Assembly (NCBI GenBank): GCA_023402075.1 | Contig: JAEXCS010000036.1 | Span: forward strand, 1-59,372 | Length of the DNA: 59,372 bases | Direction: 5' to 3' | DNA from: Bacillota bacterium | GTDB taxonomy: Bacteria; Bacillota; Clostridia; Oscillospirales; Oscillospiraceae | Shown here: positions 51,101 to 59,325 of the stretch, in pieces | How the letters are laid out: each line of letters begins with the position of its first letter | Position numbering within the stretch: the first letter of the stretch is position 1 | Made by a program: the position numbers and the translations under genes | The notes under the pieces: generated by a model | Databases searched by the model: none | The model's input: the letters and a program-made list of their open reading frames with translations, nothing else | What the model was told of the DNA's origin: nothing

Positions 51101-51131
51101 TGGCAGGACCGGTGGGACCTGCTGGTGTCAA
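48102..51131 (-). CDS. Large collagen-like (Gly-Pro-Thr) repeat protein, 5' end apparently missing
   Basis: 1009 codons from a TTG with no ribosome site; the frame is closed 18 bases further upstream and no ATG exists. About 820 residues are Gly-X-Y triplets, mostly GPT, GAT and GAD, interrupted by a non-repeat segment of about 45 residues (roughly 50255-50390: GDALFTVVGTTGSVTMTAGENMIFQSSTLDIEV). The last about 170 residues form a non-collagen, beta-rich C-terminal domain (ending LEATVNAVVGFA), as in BclA/BclB-type exosporium glycoproteins. Thr-rich triplets are typical O-glycosylation sites. Likely a spore-surface or cell-surface filament. The product may not be made as such if the true N-terminus was lost. 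Confidence 0.8.
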   Translation of the reverse strand: MTPAGPTGPASPDISTGPTGPTGPTGPAGGAVGPTGPTGAAGADGATGPTGPTGATGATGAAGANGVTGPTGPSGADGATGFTGPTGATGIGEIGPTGPTGPAQGPTGATGPTGPTGSVDGPAGETGPTGAAGVTGPTGPAGAAGATGAAGTAGAAGTDGVTGPTGPTGASVTGPTGPTGPGGGPIGPTGPIGPTGPVEGAVGDTGPTGPTGAEGAAGATGPTGPDGVTGPTGATGADGATGPTGAFVQGDALFTVVGTTGSVTMTAGENMIFQSSTLDIEVSQGSVVVTIENPDVTGPTGPTGATGPTGADGVAGATGVTGTTGVTGVSGAAGVDGATGATGATGPTGATGVGEIGPIGPTGPLEGPIGPTGPTGPTGIAGGATGGDGATGAVGETGAIGATGADGATGPAGANGVTGPTGANGITGPTGVDGATGPTGADGAAGPTGADGATGTPGATGTTGPTGLTGAGETGPTGPTGPGGGPAGPTGPTGPMGPVDGATGPTGPTGADGVTGPAGVSGTDGAAGSTGADGATGATGATGATGGTGVGGATGPTGVDGGTGATGVDGAAGPAGAAGVTGPTGADGATGGTGADGVTGVTGVTGATGATGAAGATGATGIGPTGATGPDSPDQGPTGPTGPEGPTGPGGGPAGETGPTGPTGETGPDGVTGGDGATGPTGADGPTGAVGVTGVTGATGATGPDGPTGPTGIGEIGPSGPTGPDEGPTGPTGATGPTGSAEGPEGSTGPTGPDGAEGATGPTGANGATGPAGANGATGPTGGDGETGPTGADGPTGSAGADGATGATGADITGPDGETGPTGASGSTGSTGSTGPGSDSGIESSLIPFVTPSYATMKTNSDGSIESVSIVGTNGQNTFTTNLTPPVVDLSTSQASYVLSVPIARDGSITSIGMVISGNKQVTVGNDSHLVAEVYIAPPNSAVFTATGASVSILLPNTVTTSGIQSATAVVNPPVAVSAGDLMVLVVSMTTGSDVETLEATVNAVVGFA
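48620..51125 (-). repeat. Collagen-triplet coding repeat region
   Basis: Tandem 9- and 18-base units encoding GPT-GPT, GAT-GPT, GAD-GAT and similar, broken once near 50255-50390. Low-complexity DNA, prone to slippage and to assembly errors. Confidence 0.9.
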
Positions 51132-51157
51132 GTCAGGACTAAAAAATATTTATTAGG
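51132..51157. other. Junction between collagen-like gene and ABC-transporter fragment
   Basis: Both neighbours lose their 5' ends here: the collagen frame on the minus strand and the ABC frame on the plus strand. The short AT-rich joint AAAAAATATTTATTAGG looks unlike either gene. Confidence 0.5.
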
Positions 51158-51427
51158 AATGAAAATGCGCCGTTATTGATTTTAGACGAGGCAACAAGCT
51201 CTGTGGACACCAGAACGGAAATTCTCATTCAAAAAGCGATGGATAAATTATCCGAAGGGCGGACATCATTTATTATTGCTCATCGTCTTTCCACAATAAA
51301 AAATGCTGATTTAATTTTGGTAATGCAGAACGGCGACATTGTCGAAAGTGGAAATCATACTGAGCTTTTGTCAAAAGGCGGATTTTATTCTAAGCTATAC
51401 AACAGCCAATTTGAAGAAGCCTGCTAA
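51158..51427 (+). pseudogene. ABC transporter ATP-binding domain, C-terminal fragment
   Basis: About 90 codons. Begins inside the ATPase domain at NAPLLILDEATSSVDTRTE (Walker B and D-loop), continues through the H-loop SFIIAHRLSTIKNADLILVM and ends normally (FYSKLYNSQFEEAC). The membrane domain, Walker A and signature motifs are absent. It resembles the end of an exporter-type multidrug ABC half-transporter. A terminator follows, as for an intact gene. Truncated by the junction at about 51131-51157, or brought in as part of the element. Confidence 0.85.
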
Positions 51428-51444
51428 TTTTAATCGCAAACTGC

Positions 51445-51477
51445 AAAGGCACTGCATAAGGAAAATGCAGTGCCTTT
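51445..51477 (+). terminator. Terminator after the ABC fragment
   Basis: AAAGGCACTGCAT / ATGCAGTGCCTTT around AAGGAAAA, followed by GTTTCTT. Confidence 0.85.
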
Positions 51478-51525
51478 GTTTCTTATATTCCTAAAATTCG
51501 CTAAGCGTTCCTCAGAACGTCGTTT

Positions 51526-53145
51526 TTAATATCTGTTTTCATCTACGCACACTCCTTTTTCGGCATATTGGACAAGCCGCATATATTCATCCATGTGGTT
51601 CCATACAATTTCAATCGCTTCGTTTCCATAGATATAGATGCTGTCGATTAGTTCATTGGTCATTTCTTTTGAAAGTTCCGTAAAACCCTCATATCGCTTG
51701 AAATTCTCAAGGATAGGACACGGCTGCCCGTTTTCTTGATAAAGGCTTTGCAAGGCTATCTCAAGCTCTGTAATTCGGACATCTGTTTCCGCAATCTGCT
51801 TGCCAATATCGGCTTTTCGGCTTATGTAGCTGTCCCTGTCTAAAGTTCCGTCTTTGTATTTTTCATATGCCTTAACTTTTGATGCTTTCAGCTTAGAGAG
51901 GGAGGCTTGGAGCTGCCTGATCTGCTCTGTCAGAATGGTTATATCATTGTGACTTCTCGTTTTCACTCTGTCAAAAATCCGTGCTATGTCAAGCATGACC
52001 TCTACCTGCTTCTGTATCACAGATAGGACGGTTTGTGCCAGTCTGATTTCGGAAATTTTATCCTTGGGGCAGTTGCTGTCAGCCAAATATTGATGGCTCT
52101 CACAATAATAATATGCCGTAGCCGAGGGACTATTACTTCTTCGCATAACGTGTCGGCAAACCCCACATTTCACTTTACCCATCAGGGGTCTGACCTCTGT
52201 GTGTTTCTTTATTCTTTGGGGAGCGGAGAAACGCTCTTGAACCGAAGCAAACAATTCTTCCGAAATAATGGCCTCATGGGTATTCGGTACGACAATCCAC
52301 TCACTCTTAGGAGTGCGTTTACCGTTCTTGCTCCCAACAAAAGGACTGCGGTGTTTTCCACTTACCATTTTTCCGGTGTAGCGTTCATCACGGATAATGG
52401 TCAGGACGGTTGTATTATGCCAATGATTTGTTTTTCCAACCACATTGTATTTGCGGTCACAGCCCATAAGCCGTTTATAGGCATACGGCGTCGGAATATT
52501 TTCTGCATTCAGGACATTGGCAATTTGCACGGCGTTTTTACCTCCATCTGCCATCGCAAAGATACGCCTGACAACGGCGGCAGCCTTTTCGTCAATCACA
52601 AGTTTCTTGCGGTTTTCCGGCGACTTCGCATAACCATAAGGGGCATGGCTGCCGATAAATTCGCCTTTCTCCATGCGGGTTTTCTTTGCACTCCGTACCT
52701 TTTGTGAAAGGTCTTTGCTATAAAGGGAGTAAATCAGGTTCCTGAAACCCACATCAAGTCCGCCGGTCGTGCCGTCAAAGTCATTGCTGTCAAAACGGTC
52801 GTTTACGGAGATAAAGCGCACCCCTAAAAAGGGGAATATCTGCTCCAAATAATCTCCAATATCAATGTAGTTTCTGCCGAAACGAGATAGGTCTTTGACA
52901 ATGATACACTGAATGTTTCCAGCACGCACTTCTTCCAGCAGAGCTTTCACGCCCGGACGGTCAAAATTCGTACCGCTGTAACCATCGTCGCAAAACTCAA
53001 CCACTTCATACTGTGATAGGTCAGAGGAGTTTTTCACAAAGACGTTTAGAAGCTCCCGCTGGTTTATGATACTGTTGCTTTCACCCTCGTTCTCATCCTC
53101 TTGGGATAGGCGGATATACTTGGCAAGGATTTTCTTGATACTCAT
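51526..53145 (-). CDS. Large serine recombinase 1
   Basis: 539 aa. N-terminal resolvase catalytic domain with Ser14 in AKYIRLSQED, DGYSGTNFDRPG, and the Arg motif IVKDLSRFGRNYIDIGDYLEQIFP. The central recombinase domain (about 190-290) is followed by a zinc-ribbon (CGVCRHVMRR...YYYCESHQYLADSNC) and a coiled-coil (about 370-460), the TnpX/TndX-type layout for element excision and integration. Its start overlaps the stop of recombinase 2 (ATGA). All catalytic residues are present, so it looks active. Third in transcription order; nearest the left border of the element. No directionality factor recognised. Confidence 0.93.
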   Translation of the reverse strand: MSIKKILAKYIRLSQEDENEGESNSIINQRELLNVFVKNSSDLSQYEVVEFCDDGYSGTNFDRPGVKALLEEVRAGNIQCIIVKDLSRFGRNYIDIGDYLEQIFPFLGVRFISVNDRFDSNDFDGTTGGLDVGFRNLIYSLYSKDLSQKVRSAKKTRMEKGEFIGSHAPYGYAKSPENRKKLVIDEKAAAVVRRIFAMADGGKNAVQIANVLNAENIPTPYAYKRLMGCDRKYNVVGKTNHWHNTTVLTIIRDERYTGKMVSGKHRSPFVGSKNGKRTPKSEWIVVPNTHEAIISEELFASVQERFSAPQRIKKHTEVRPLMGKVKCGVCRHVMRRSNSPSATAYYYCESHQYLADSNCPKDKISEIRLAQTVLSVIQKQVEVMLDIARIFDRVKTRSHNDITILTEQIRQLQASLSKLKASKVKAYEKYKDGTLDRDSYISRKADIGKQIAETDVRITELEIALQSLYQENGQPCPILENFKRYEGFTELSKEMTNELIDSIYIYGNEAIEIVWNHMDEYMRLVQYAEKGVCVDENRY

Positions 53146-54818
53146 GAAACCCTCACCTCACTCTCCGCCTCAATAAAGCCAAGCAAACTTTCAAACTCAT
53201 CCCGATACCGAAAGCAGATGGACACGCTTTTATCGCTGAATATTTCTACCCGTTCTATTAGCTCGGAAATCATTTCTCCTGTTACGGCTTTATTCTTCTT
53301 GAATTTCTTCAAGGCTGTTATCCATGGGTTTTGAGGTGTCAGCATGGTATCAAGACGGTGCTTTTGCATGGATAGCTCATCAAGTCGGCTCCGTAAAATG
53401 GTAACATCTTTCTCATACTTTGCTTTTGTAAAGAGATATTCCGCTTCATCAAGGAGCTTTTCCTGATAATCCTCATATAAGGAGCTTCTGAGCATGGACA
53501 GTCTGGACAGCTTTTTTTCCGTTTCGGAAATCTCAGTGTCCACCTCACTCTGCTGCTGGCAGAAGCCTTCCTTTGCATTAAGCTTAGATACCATTCGGTC
53601 TATGTCAACGGCAAGGTCAATCTGCTTACGGATAGCCGTACCGAGAACAGCGAGTAAATCCGGTTCGTCCATACGCTTTTTAACACAATCATTTTTGGAA
53701 ATATCCTCGTATGTGGCACAGCTAAAGTAATAAAGTGCTGGACCCTTTGATTTGGGCATTTTACGCCATTTCATGCTCCGTTTGCAATCGCCGCAGAACA
53801 CAAGCCCTTTCAAGATATTTGACCGTTGCGGTTCCACTTTTTTTCTCTCGCCGGACTCCCGTTCCTGCTTGATGCACCGTACTGCCAAAAAGGTTTCTTC
53901 ATCAACCAAAGGTTCATGGGTATTCTTGATTTCTACCCACTGATCCTGCGGCTGCTCCACACAGCCGCCCTTGCCCCATAGGTCAGACTTTGTTTTTCCC
54001 TGCACCATATGACCAAGGTAAACCGGGTTAATCAAAATCCTGCGGACGGCACTTTTATACCAATACCGCATATTGGCATAACGCTCGCTTTTTAAGATGC
54101 CCTTTTCATAGCGATACTGACTTGGTGAGGGAATGCCCAGCTCGTTGAGCCTCTGCACAATCCGAACATCGCCCATGCCGTCCGCTGCCCATTTGAAAAT
54201 ATTCCTGACAACCGGTGCGGTTTCCTCGTCGATCACCAGCTTGCCATTATCCGATTTTTGATAGCCGTAGGCGGCGACACAGCCGGTAAATTCCCCTCTG
54301 CTTCTCTTGACTGCAAGCCCCGACTTTATCTTTTTTGATATATCTCTGGCATACACATCATGGATCAGGTTTTTCAGAGGAACTGCATACCCGTCATCCT
54401 GACTGCTGGCATTCAGACTGTCATAGGCATCATTTACGGAGATAAAGCGAACGTTAAAGAATGGCAGTATTTTTTCAAGATAGGTTCCGGTTTCGATGTA
54501 ATTCCTGCCGAAACGGGACAGGTCTTTTACCACAATGCAGTTGATTTTCCCACCCTTGATGGCGTCCATCATTTCATTGAAGCCGGGGCGGTCGAAGTTC
54601 GTTCCTGTCTGATTGACATCCTTAAAAACAGATGTGAGTTTCAGGTAAGGTCTTTCAGCGATATAACGCTCCAACATGGAAATTTGATTGCCGATAGAAT
54701 CGTTTTCTTTTTTTCGCTCATCTTCATCCGACAGCCGCCCATAAATACAAGTATCCCATATCGTTTCATGGGGGACCTGGGCAATGTTATCTATTTGTTT
54801 TCTTCTCGTCCTTGCCAT
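53142..54818 (-). CDS. Large serine recombinase 2
   Basis: 558 aa. Catalytic Ser30 in CIYGRLSDEDE, DVNQTGTNFDRPGFNEMMDAI, and IVKDLSRFGRNYIETGTYLEKILPF. Recombinase domain, zinc-ribbon (CGDCKRSMKW...YFSCATYEDISKNDC) and coiled-coil follow. It differs clearly from recombinases 1 and 3 in its N-terminal extension of about 20 residues (RRKQIDNIAQVPHETIW) and zinc-ribbon spacing. Overlaps recombinase 1 by four bases and begins one base after the stop of recombinase 3, so all three are made from one message. Appears intact. Confidence 0.93.
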   Translation of the reverse strand: MARTRRKQIDNIAQVPHETIWDTCIYGRLSDEDERKKENDSIGNQISMLERYIAERPYLKLTSVFKDVNQTGTNFDRPGFNEMMDAIKGGKINCIVVKDLSRFGRNYIETGTYLEKILPFFNVRFISVNDAYDSLNASSQDDGYAVPLKNLIHDVYARDISKKIKSGLAVKRSRGEFTGCVAAYGYQKSDNGKLVIDEETAPVVRNIFKWAADGMGDVRIVQRLNELGIPSPSQYRYEKGILKSERYANMRYWYKSAVRRILINPVYLGHMVQGKTKSDLWGKGGCVEQPQDQWVEIKNTHEPLVDEETFLAVRCIKQERESGERKKVEPQRSNILKGLVFCGDCKRSMKWRKMPKSKGPALYYFSCATYEDISKNDCVKKRMDEPDLLAVLGTAIRKQIDLAVDIDRMVSKLNAKEGFCQQQSEVDTEISETEKKLSRLSMLRSSLYEDYQEKLLDEAEYLFTKAKYEKDVTILRSRLDELSMQKHRLDTMLTPQNPWITALKKFKKNKAVTGEMISELIERVEIFSDKSVSICFRYRDEFESLLGFIEAESEVRVS

Positions 54819-54819
54819 C

Positions 54820-56490
54820 TTACACTACCCCCTTAATGGGAGCCGGTGAAGCTGTTGCAATCAGGTCTTTTGCGTTCTCGGCAAAGAACAAAGCTCTTTC
54901 ATATTCATACTGATACCGGAACCGGATTTCCACTCGGCTGCCGGAATAGATATTGACCCACTCAATCAGGGAAACAACTACCTTTCGGGACAGCTCGGTG
55001 ATGTTCCGATTCTTCTTAAAGGCTTCAATCCAAACGCTGTTTGCTCCCTTACCCGCAAGGATCAGAGTAATATCCTGTTTCAGCCGTGCGGCGGCTTTCT
55101 CTGCTTCTTCACACTTCTTTCCATAGATTTCTTTGAATTCCCTGTACTCATCTGCATCAATGACACCGCTTTTCAAGTCCTCATAGATAGACACTTTGAG
55201 GTTTTTATACTTTTCGATTTCCTCCTGCTTCATCAGCAGTTGGGTGTCAATCTTTCGGATTTCCTCCCGCTGCATGGGAAGGGTGTCGATAAACGAGAGA
55301 ATCCGTTCAATGTCAAGAATAGAAGCAATGTGATTTTGAAGGGCTTGCAGGACTGCCTTTTCCAGCACTTTTTCACTGATGCAGTGGGTAGTGCAGCCGT
55401 CCCCAGCCTTATTCTTTGAACAATAATAATAGGCGTACTTTTTCCCGCCTGCGGGTACAGTTTTTCGTACCATACCGCTTTTGCAATCAGCACAGAAAAG
55501 CAGACCGGAGAACGGGTAAACCGTTTCTTCATCTGGAGCGATACGGGTATCCTGTGCAAGCACACGGTTTACCGTATCAAACACTTCCTGCGAGATTATC
55601 GGCTCATGGGTGTTTTCCACCCGAACCCATTTATCCTCCGGCTTTATAAACCGCTGTTTAATCTTATAATTCGGCGTACTTTCCTTACCCTGCACAAGAT
55701 GCCCTGCATAGATAGGGTTTTTCAAAATGCGTCCAATCGCCACGGCAGTCCATTTTGCCTTGGGGTTTACCTGAAAGCTGGTGGCGAAGTTAAGCCCTAA
55801 AAACCGTTTGTATTCCATGGGGGACGGCTCGCTGATCTCATTCAGCCTGTCAGCTATCCCTTGCTGGCTGAGTCCATCCAGCTTCCATGCAAAAATATCC
55901 CGCACAATCTTTGCGGCATAAGGGTCTATCACCAGTTGATTTTTGTTCTCTGCTGATTTCGTGTACCCGTAAACAGCAAAGGAACCGATAAACTCGCCAT
56001 TTTTGCGCTTTACATCAAGCTGGCTCCTGATTTTAACGGAGATGTCCCTGCAATACGCATCGTTGACAAGGTTCTTGAAGGGAATGATAATGTCGTCTGA
56101 CGGTGTTCTCTCCTTTGCGCTGTCGTAGCCGTCGTTGATGGCAATGAAACGCACACCTAAAAACGGAAATATTCGTTCAATGTATCGCCCTGCTTCGATG
56201 TAGTTTCTGCCGAAACGGGACAGGTCTTTGACGATGATACAGTTGATCCGCCCGGCTCTTACGTCCTCCATCATCAAATTAAAGGCAGGACGATTAAAGT
56301 CAACACCACTAAATCCGTCATCTATTCTTTCCGAACAGAGGCGGATTTCGGGCATTGACTTCACAAAATTGGTTATTAAATCTCTTTGATTGGCAATGCT
56401 GTCGCTTTCTGCTTTATCGCCATCTTCTTTAGACAGGCGCAAATAGTCCACAGCATTGTATATGATTGTATCCTTATTATTAAATGGCAT
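54820..56490 (-). CDS. Large serine recombinase 3
   Basis: 556 aa. Catalytic Ser20 in VDYLRLSKEDGD, DGFSGVDFNRPAFNLMMEDV, IVKDLSRFGRNYIEAGRYIERIFPF. Zinc-ribbon is CADCKSGMVRK...YYYCSKNKAGDGCTTHC. Coiled-coil at about 385-460. First of the three genes, behind a promoter at 56572-56600. Good GGGAGG ribosome site. The three proteins share the same fold but not near-identity, so this is not a recent duplication; they may form a hetero-multimeric recombinase. Confidence 0.93.
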   Translation of the reverse strand: MPFNNKDTIIYNAVDYLRLSKEDGDKAESDSIANQRDLITNFVKSMPEIRLCSERIDDGFSGVDFNRPAFNLMMEDVRAGRINCIIVKDLSRFGRNYIEAGRYIERIFPFLGVRFIAINDGYDSAKERTPSDDIIIPFKNLVNDAYCRDISVKIRSQLDVKRKNGEFIGSFAVYGYTKSAENKNQLVIDPYAAKIVRDIFAWKLDGLSQQGIADRLNEISEPSPMEYKRFLGLNFATSFQVNPKAKWTAVAIGRILKNPIYAGHLVQGKESTPNYKIKQRFIKPEDKWVRVENTHEPIISQEVFDTVNRVLAQDTRIAPDEETVYPFSGLLFCADCKSGMVRKTVPAGGKKYAYYYCSKNKAGDGCTTHCISEKVLEKAVLQALQNHIASILDIERILSFIDTLPMQREEIRKIDTQLLMKQEEIEKYKNLKVSIYEDLKSGVIDADEYREFKEIYGKKCEEAEKAAARLKQDITLILAGKGANSVWIEAFKKNRNITELSRKVVVSLIEWVNIYSGSRVEIRFRYQYEYERALFFAENAKDLIATASPAPIKGVV

Positions 56491-56571
56491 AACGAAACCT
56501 CCCGATTGAAAAAGTCAAGAAGCAAAACCTGACCTAATCAATGGGCGTCCGCTAATATTAGTCCATGTATA

Positions 56572-56600
56572 ATTATAGCACCCCTCTCAGGATGCGTCCA
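56572..56600 (-). promoter_or_regulatory. Promoter of the recombinase operon
   Basis: Minus strand TGGACG, 17 bases, TATAAT. The leader contains the palindrome CTAATATTAG (56552-56561), a possible operator or recombination-site core. Confidence 0.65.
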
Positions 56601-56662
56601 GACAATATTGCCATTTATCCGAACCCATACGGCCAGGCTCCGCCCGAAGTAACTCACCCATA

Positions 56663-56920
56663 TCACATCATCCTCAAAAAACTTTCCATCCTATCCTCCA
56701 GTGTGGCACCGGTATCATTAAAGCTGATTTTGACTACTACTTTTCCGCACTTGTAGCAATATGGATTTTTGATCTGCTGGATAAAATCCAGTATCCGTTC
56801 TTCTATGGGCAGTTTTGCATTGACTTTTGTATCGTTAATGTCAACCAGAGTATCCGGGTTGACCGTTCGGATGTCTATGTTTTTCATCGCTTCAAAGTCT
56901 ACGTTTGGTAATGAGTCCAC
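56663..56920 (-). CDS. DUF6870-type small ICE protein
   Basis: 85 aa from a GTG start (VDSLPNVDFEAMKNIDIRTVNPDTLVDI) that has AAAGGAG at good spacing. Resembles short proteins found in Clostridia conjugative elements: MKNIDIRTVNPDTLVDIND, ERILDFIQQIKNPYCYKCGKVVVKISFNDTGATLEDR. The Cys pair CYKC is the only motif. The same frame is open to 57067 and starts there with an ATG that overlaps the helicase stop (ATGA), so a longer 134-aa product is possible; the upstream part (LSPDKLAPNTLYQGGKAGSLIAL) looks like a separate short peptide. Function unknown. Confidence 0.7.
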   Translation of the reverse strand: MDSLPNVDFEAMKNIDIRTVNPDTLVDINDTKVNAKLPIEERILDFIQQIKNPYCYKCGKVVVKISFNDTGATLEDRMESFLRMM

Positions 56921-57063
56921 CCAATCACTCCTTTCAGGGCACAGGGCGATAAGGCTCCCTGCCTTACCGCCCTGATACAGTGTATTCGGAGCCAGCTTGT
57001 CAGGTGACAGCCGAATGTGAAAATGAACCAGTCCTTTTTCTTGGGAAAAAGACGGACACCCAC

Positions 57064-59325
57064 TCATTCAAAGTAGGCGCCCGATTTCTTAGCCGTAATA
57101 AAGCGGTTCACATCAGAAAGCTGGTGCGTAACCGGCATATCAGGCAATGCCGCCAGTATATCGTTCCGGTAGCGTCTGCTTGCCCGACTGTCGAGGATGG
57201 AGAAAACACAGGTGTCCGTCTCCCTGCGGATGCCCCGGCCAAACCATTGGCGCAGTTTGATGAGCATACCCGGCACAATGACCTCGTTCAGATAGCCGTA
57301 GAAGTCAGGATACAGGGTCTTTTCATATTCCAGTACCGGATCAGGAGCCGGAAACGGCAGCCGTACCACAATGAGGGAAGATAAAATATCCCCGGCAAGG
57401 TCAATTCCCTCCCCAGCACTGTCGCTGGCACAGAGGATACCGTTACCGCTTTTACGGAACGCGTCGATGGCGTCCAGACGGCCTTTGCCCATGCGGAACA
57501 AGGGAAAGGTCGTGATCCGTCTGCACAGCTCGTCATAGACTTGCTCCATCATCCGATAAGATGTAAACAGAATTAGGGTATGCCCATAGGTTGCTTCGAT
57601 TAGCTCCGCCAGCCGGTTGACCACCGCTTGAAAATAGCCGCTGTCCTTATCTGATGGCGCAGGCATATCCTGTGTAAGATATAGCAGAGCATGGTTCGGA
57701 TAATCAAAGGGAGAAGCCTTGCTGGTTTCAAATACACGGCGTTTCTCTGCCAGTATAATTCCATTGTTTCGCTTGAAATGGGCAAAATCGCCCCCCACAG
57801 AGATCGTGCCGGAGGTCAGGATATACGGAATTTCTTCCTGCCAAATATCCTCCGACAATAGGTAATCAAGCTGCTTAGGTAGGGCGCAAACCCGGCAGGC
57901 CGTTGCCCCGCTCATTTCCAGCCAAAGAATAGACCCGGCATGATGAAACAGGATGGATAGCTTGGTTCCCTGTTGCTCCATGCGATTTACCAGCCGATCG
58001 TAACGCTCCCTTTTCTCACGGGAGGTCGTATAAAAAAGCACCGACAGTCTGCGCAGTACAGCCATCAGTGTTTTCAGAGCCCGTATGCAGTTTAAGTCGA
58101 TCTGTACGGCATAGCAGTTTTTATCATAGCCTGTGCCTGCGGCATATCGCAGGGCTTCAAAGAGCAAGGCATTTTGTTCCTGCATGGTTTCACACAGTCT
58201 GACGATCTCCGCTTTGTCGGGATTGCCCGCGCCTATGGCATGGTAAATGCTTGCCACCAACCGTTCCAGCTCCACATTTTCCAATGTCATGCCGTACATC
58301 TGTCGGGCGGCATCAAGGAGCTTGTGAGCCTCGTCAAAAATCACTACTCCACGGGGAGGGAACAGGGACCTTCTCCCATTCTTCCTGCCAAGCACATCAG
58401 CCAGCACAAGATTGTGGTTGGCAATCTGAAAGTCATATCCAAGGGATTGTGCCTTTCGGATAAAGTCACGGTATCGGCAGACTGAGGAAAGGGGGCAGTT
58501 TAGATGGCAGCGTTCCACATTGATGCAGGATTTCACATAATCTGTTAAGGGGAGCTTATCCAAATCAAGGGGGCAGACTCCGGTGAAAAGCCCGGTCAGG
58601 ACAGAAAGTAATTCCTTATCCTCATGGCGGTCATTGTGTGCGATAGAGGAACGATATCCCTTTACCCGGCTGTCGCAGGCATAATGGGATTTCCCCTTGC
58701 GAACCACAAAGGACAGGGGCTTGTCAATGATACGGTGTTCCATCAGAATATCGGAAATCTGAGGGATGTATTCTTCCGTCAATGCCTTTTGCAGTGCAAT
58801 AGTGGAAGTAGAGATAATTGTCGGCAGCTTATTGGCGCTGAACAGGTTATGGACCGTTACGGCCAGTATGTAGGCATGGGTTTTGCCTGTACCCACCTCG
58901 GCCTCACAGAGCGCCAGCCGGTTTTCCTGCAAGGACTCCAGCATTTCCAACGCAAGAGCCGCCTGATTTTCCCGAAAGTCCATACCATGTTCCGGCAGTA
59001 TGTTTGAAAAGATGTGTTCCAGCAGATTTCTTGCTCTTATGGCAGGCTTGATGGAAAAGGTGCTTTCCGGTTCTGATCCTGCCTGCGAAAGCATTTTGTC
59101 CATTGCTTTTTGATAGCCGCTTTCATTCAAAGGCGCCATTTTGGAAAAAAGCCGTTTTGCTTTTAAGGTGGAAAGCTCCACCATACGGTAGTTGTATGTT
59201 TTTCCGGTGTAGTATTCCAAAAGCACGCAATTTTCGGCTGTCAGTACAATGCGTTCCTCTTGCCGAATTAAGCCTGCTTCATAAATCTTATTTTGAATAT
59301 CTGCCATGTAGACAGGTTGTTCCAT
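57064..59325 (-). CDS. DinG/XPD-like DNA helicase of a conjugative element
   Basis: 753 aa, superfamily 2 helicase. Walker A CEAEVGTGKTHAYILA, DEAH box VVIFDEAHKLLDAARQMYG, C-terminal motifs LCASDSAGEGIDLAGDILSSL and QWFGRGIRRETDTC. A cluster of four Cys between motifs I and II (C in SHYACDSR, then CINVERCHLNCPLSSVC) fits the Fe-S cluster of XPD/DinG helicases. The N-terminal about 100 residues are unique. Helicases of this type are usual in clostridial ICEs. GGAGG at good spacing before the ATG. Its end overlaps the next small frame. Confidence 0.88.
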   Translation of the reverse strand: MEQPVYMADIQNKIYEAGLIRQEERIVLTAENCVLLEYYTGKTYNYRMVELSTLKAKRLFSKMAPLNESGYQKAMDKMLSQAGSEPESTFSIKPAIRARNLLEHIFSNILPEHGMDFRENQAALALEMLESLQENRLALCEAEVGTGKTHAYILAVTVHNLFSANKLPTIISTSTIALQKALTEEYIPQISDILMEHRIIDKPLSFVVRKGKSHYACDSRVKGYRSSIAHNDRHEDKELLSVLTGLFTGVCPLDLDKLPLTDYVKSCINVERCHLNCPLSSVCRYRDFIRKAQSLGYDFQIANHNLVLADVLGRKNGRRSLFPPRGVVIFDEAHKLLDAARQMYGMTLENVELERLVASIYHAIGAGNPDKAEIVRLCETMQEQNALLFEALRYAAGTGYDKNCYAVQIDLNCIRALKTLMAVLRRLSVLFYTTSREKRERYDRLVNRMEQQGTKLSILFHHAGSILWLEMSGATACRVCALPKQLDYLLSEDIWQEEIPYILTSGTISVGGDFAHFKRNNGIILAEKRRVFETSKASPFDYPNHALLYLTQDMPAPSDKDSGYFQAVVNRLAELIEATYGHTLILFTSYRMMEQVYDELCRRITTFPLFRMGKGRLDAIDAFRKSGNGILCASDSAGEGIDLAGDILSSLIVVRLPFPAPDPVLEYEKTLYPDFYGYLNEVIVPGMLIKLRQWFGRGIRRETDTCVFSILDSRASRRYRNDILAALPDMPVTHQLSDVNRFITAKKSGAYFE

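Noticed and set aside
48718..51156. Plus-strand Pro/Ala/Val-rich frames (APVGPV repeats) opposite the collagen-like gene
   Set aside because: Exact antisense of Gly-Pro-Thr codons; no ribosome site and no flanking domains.
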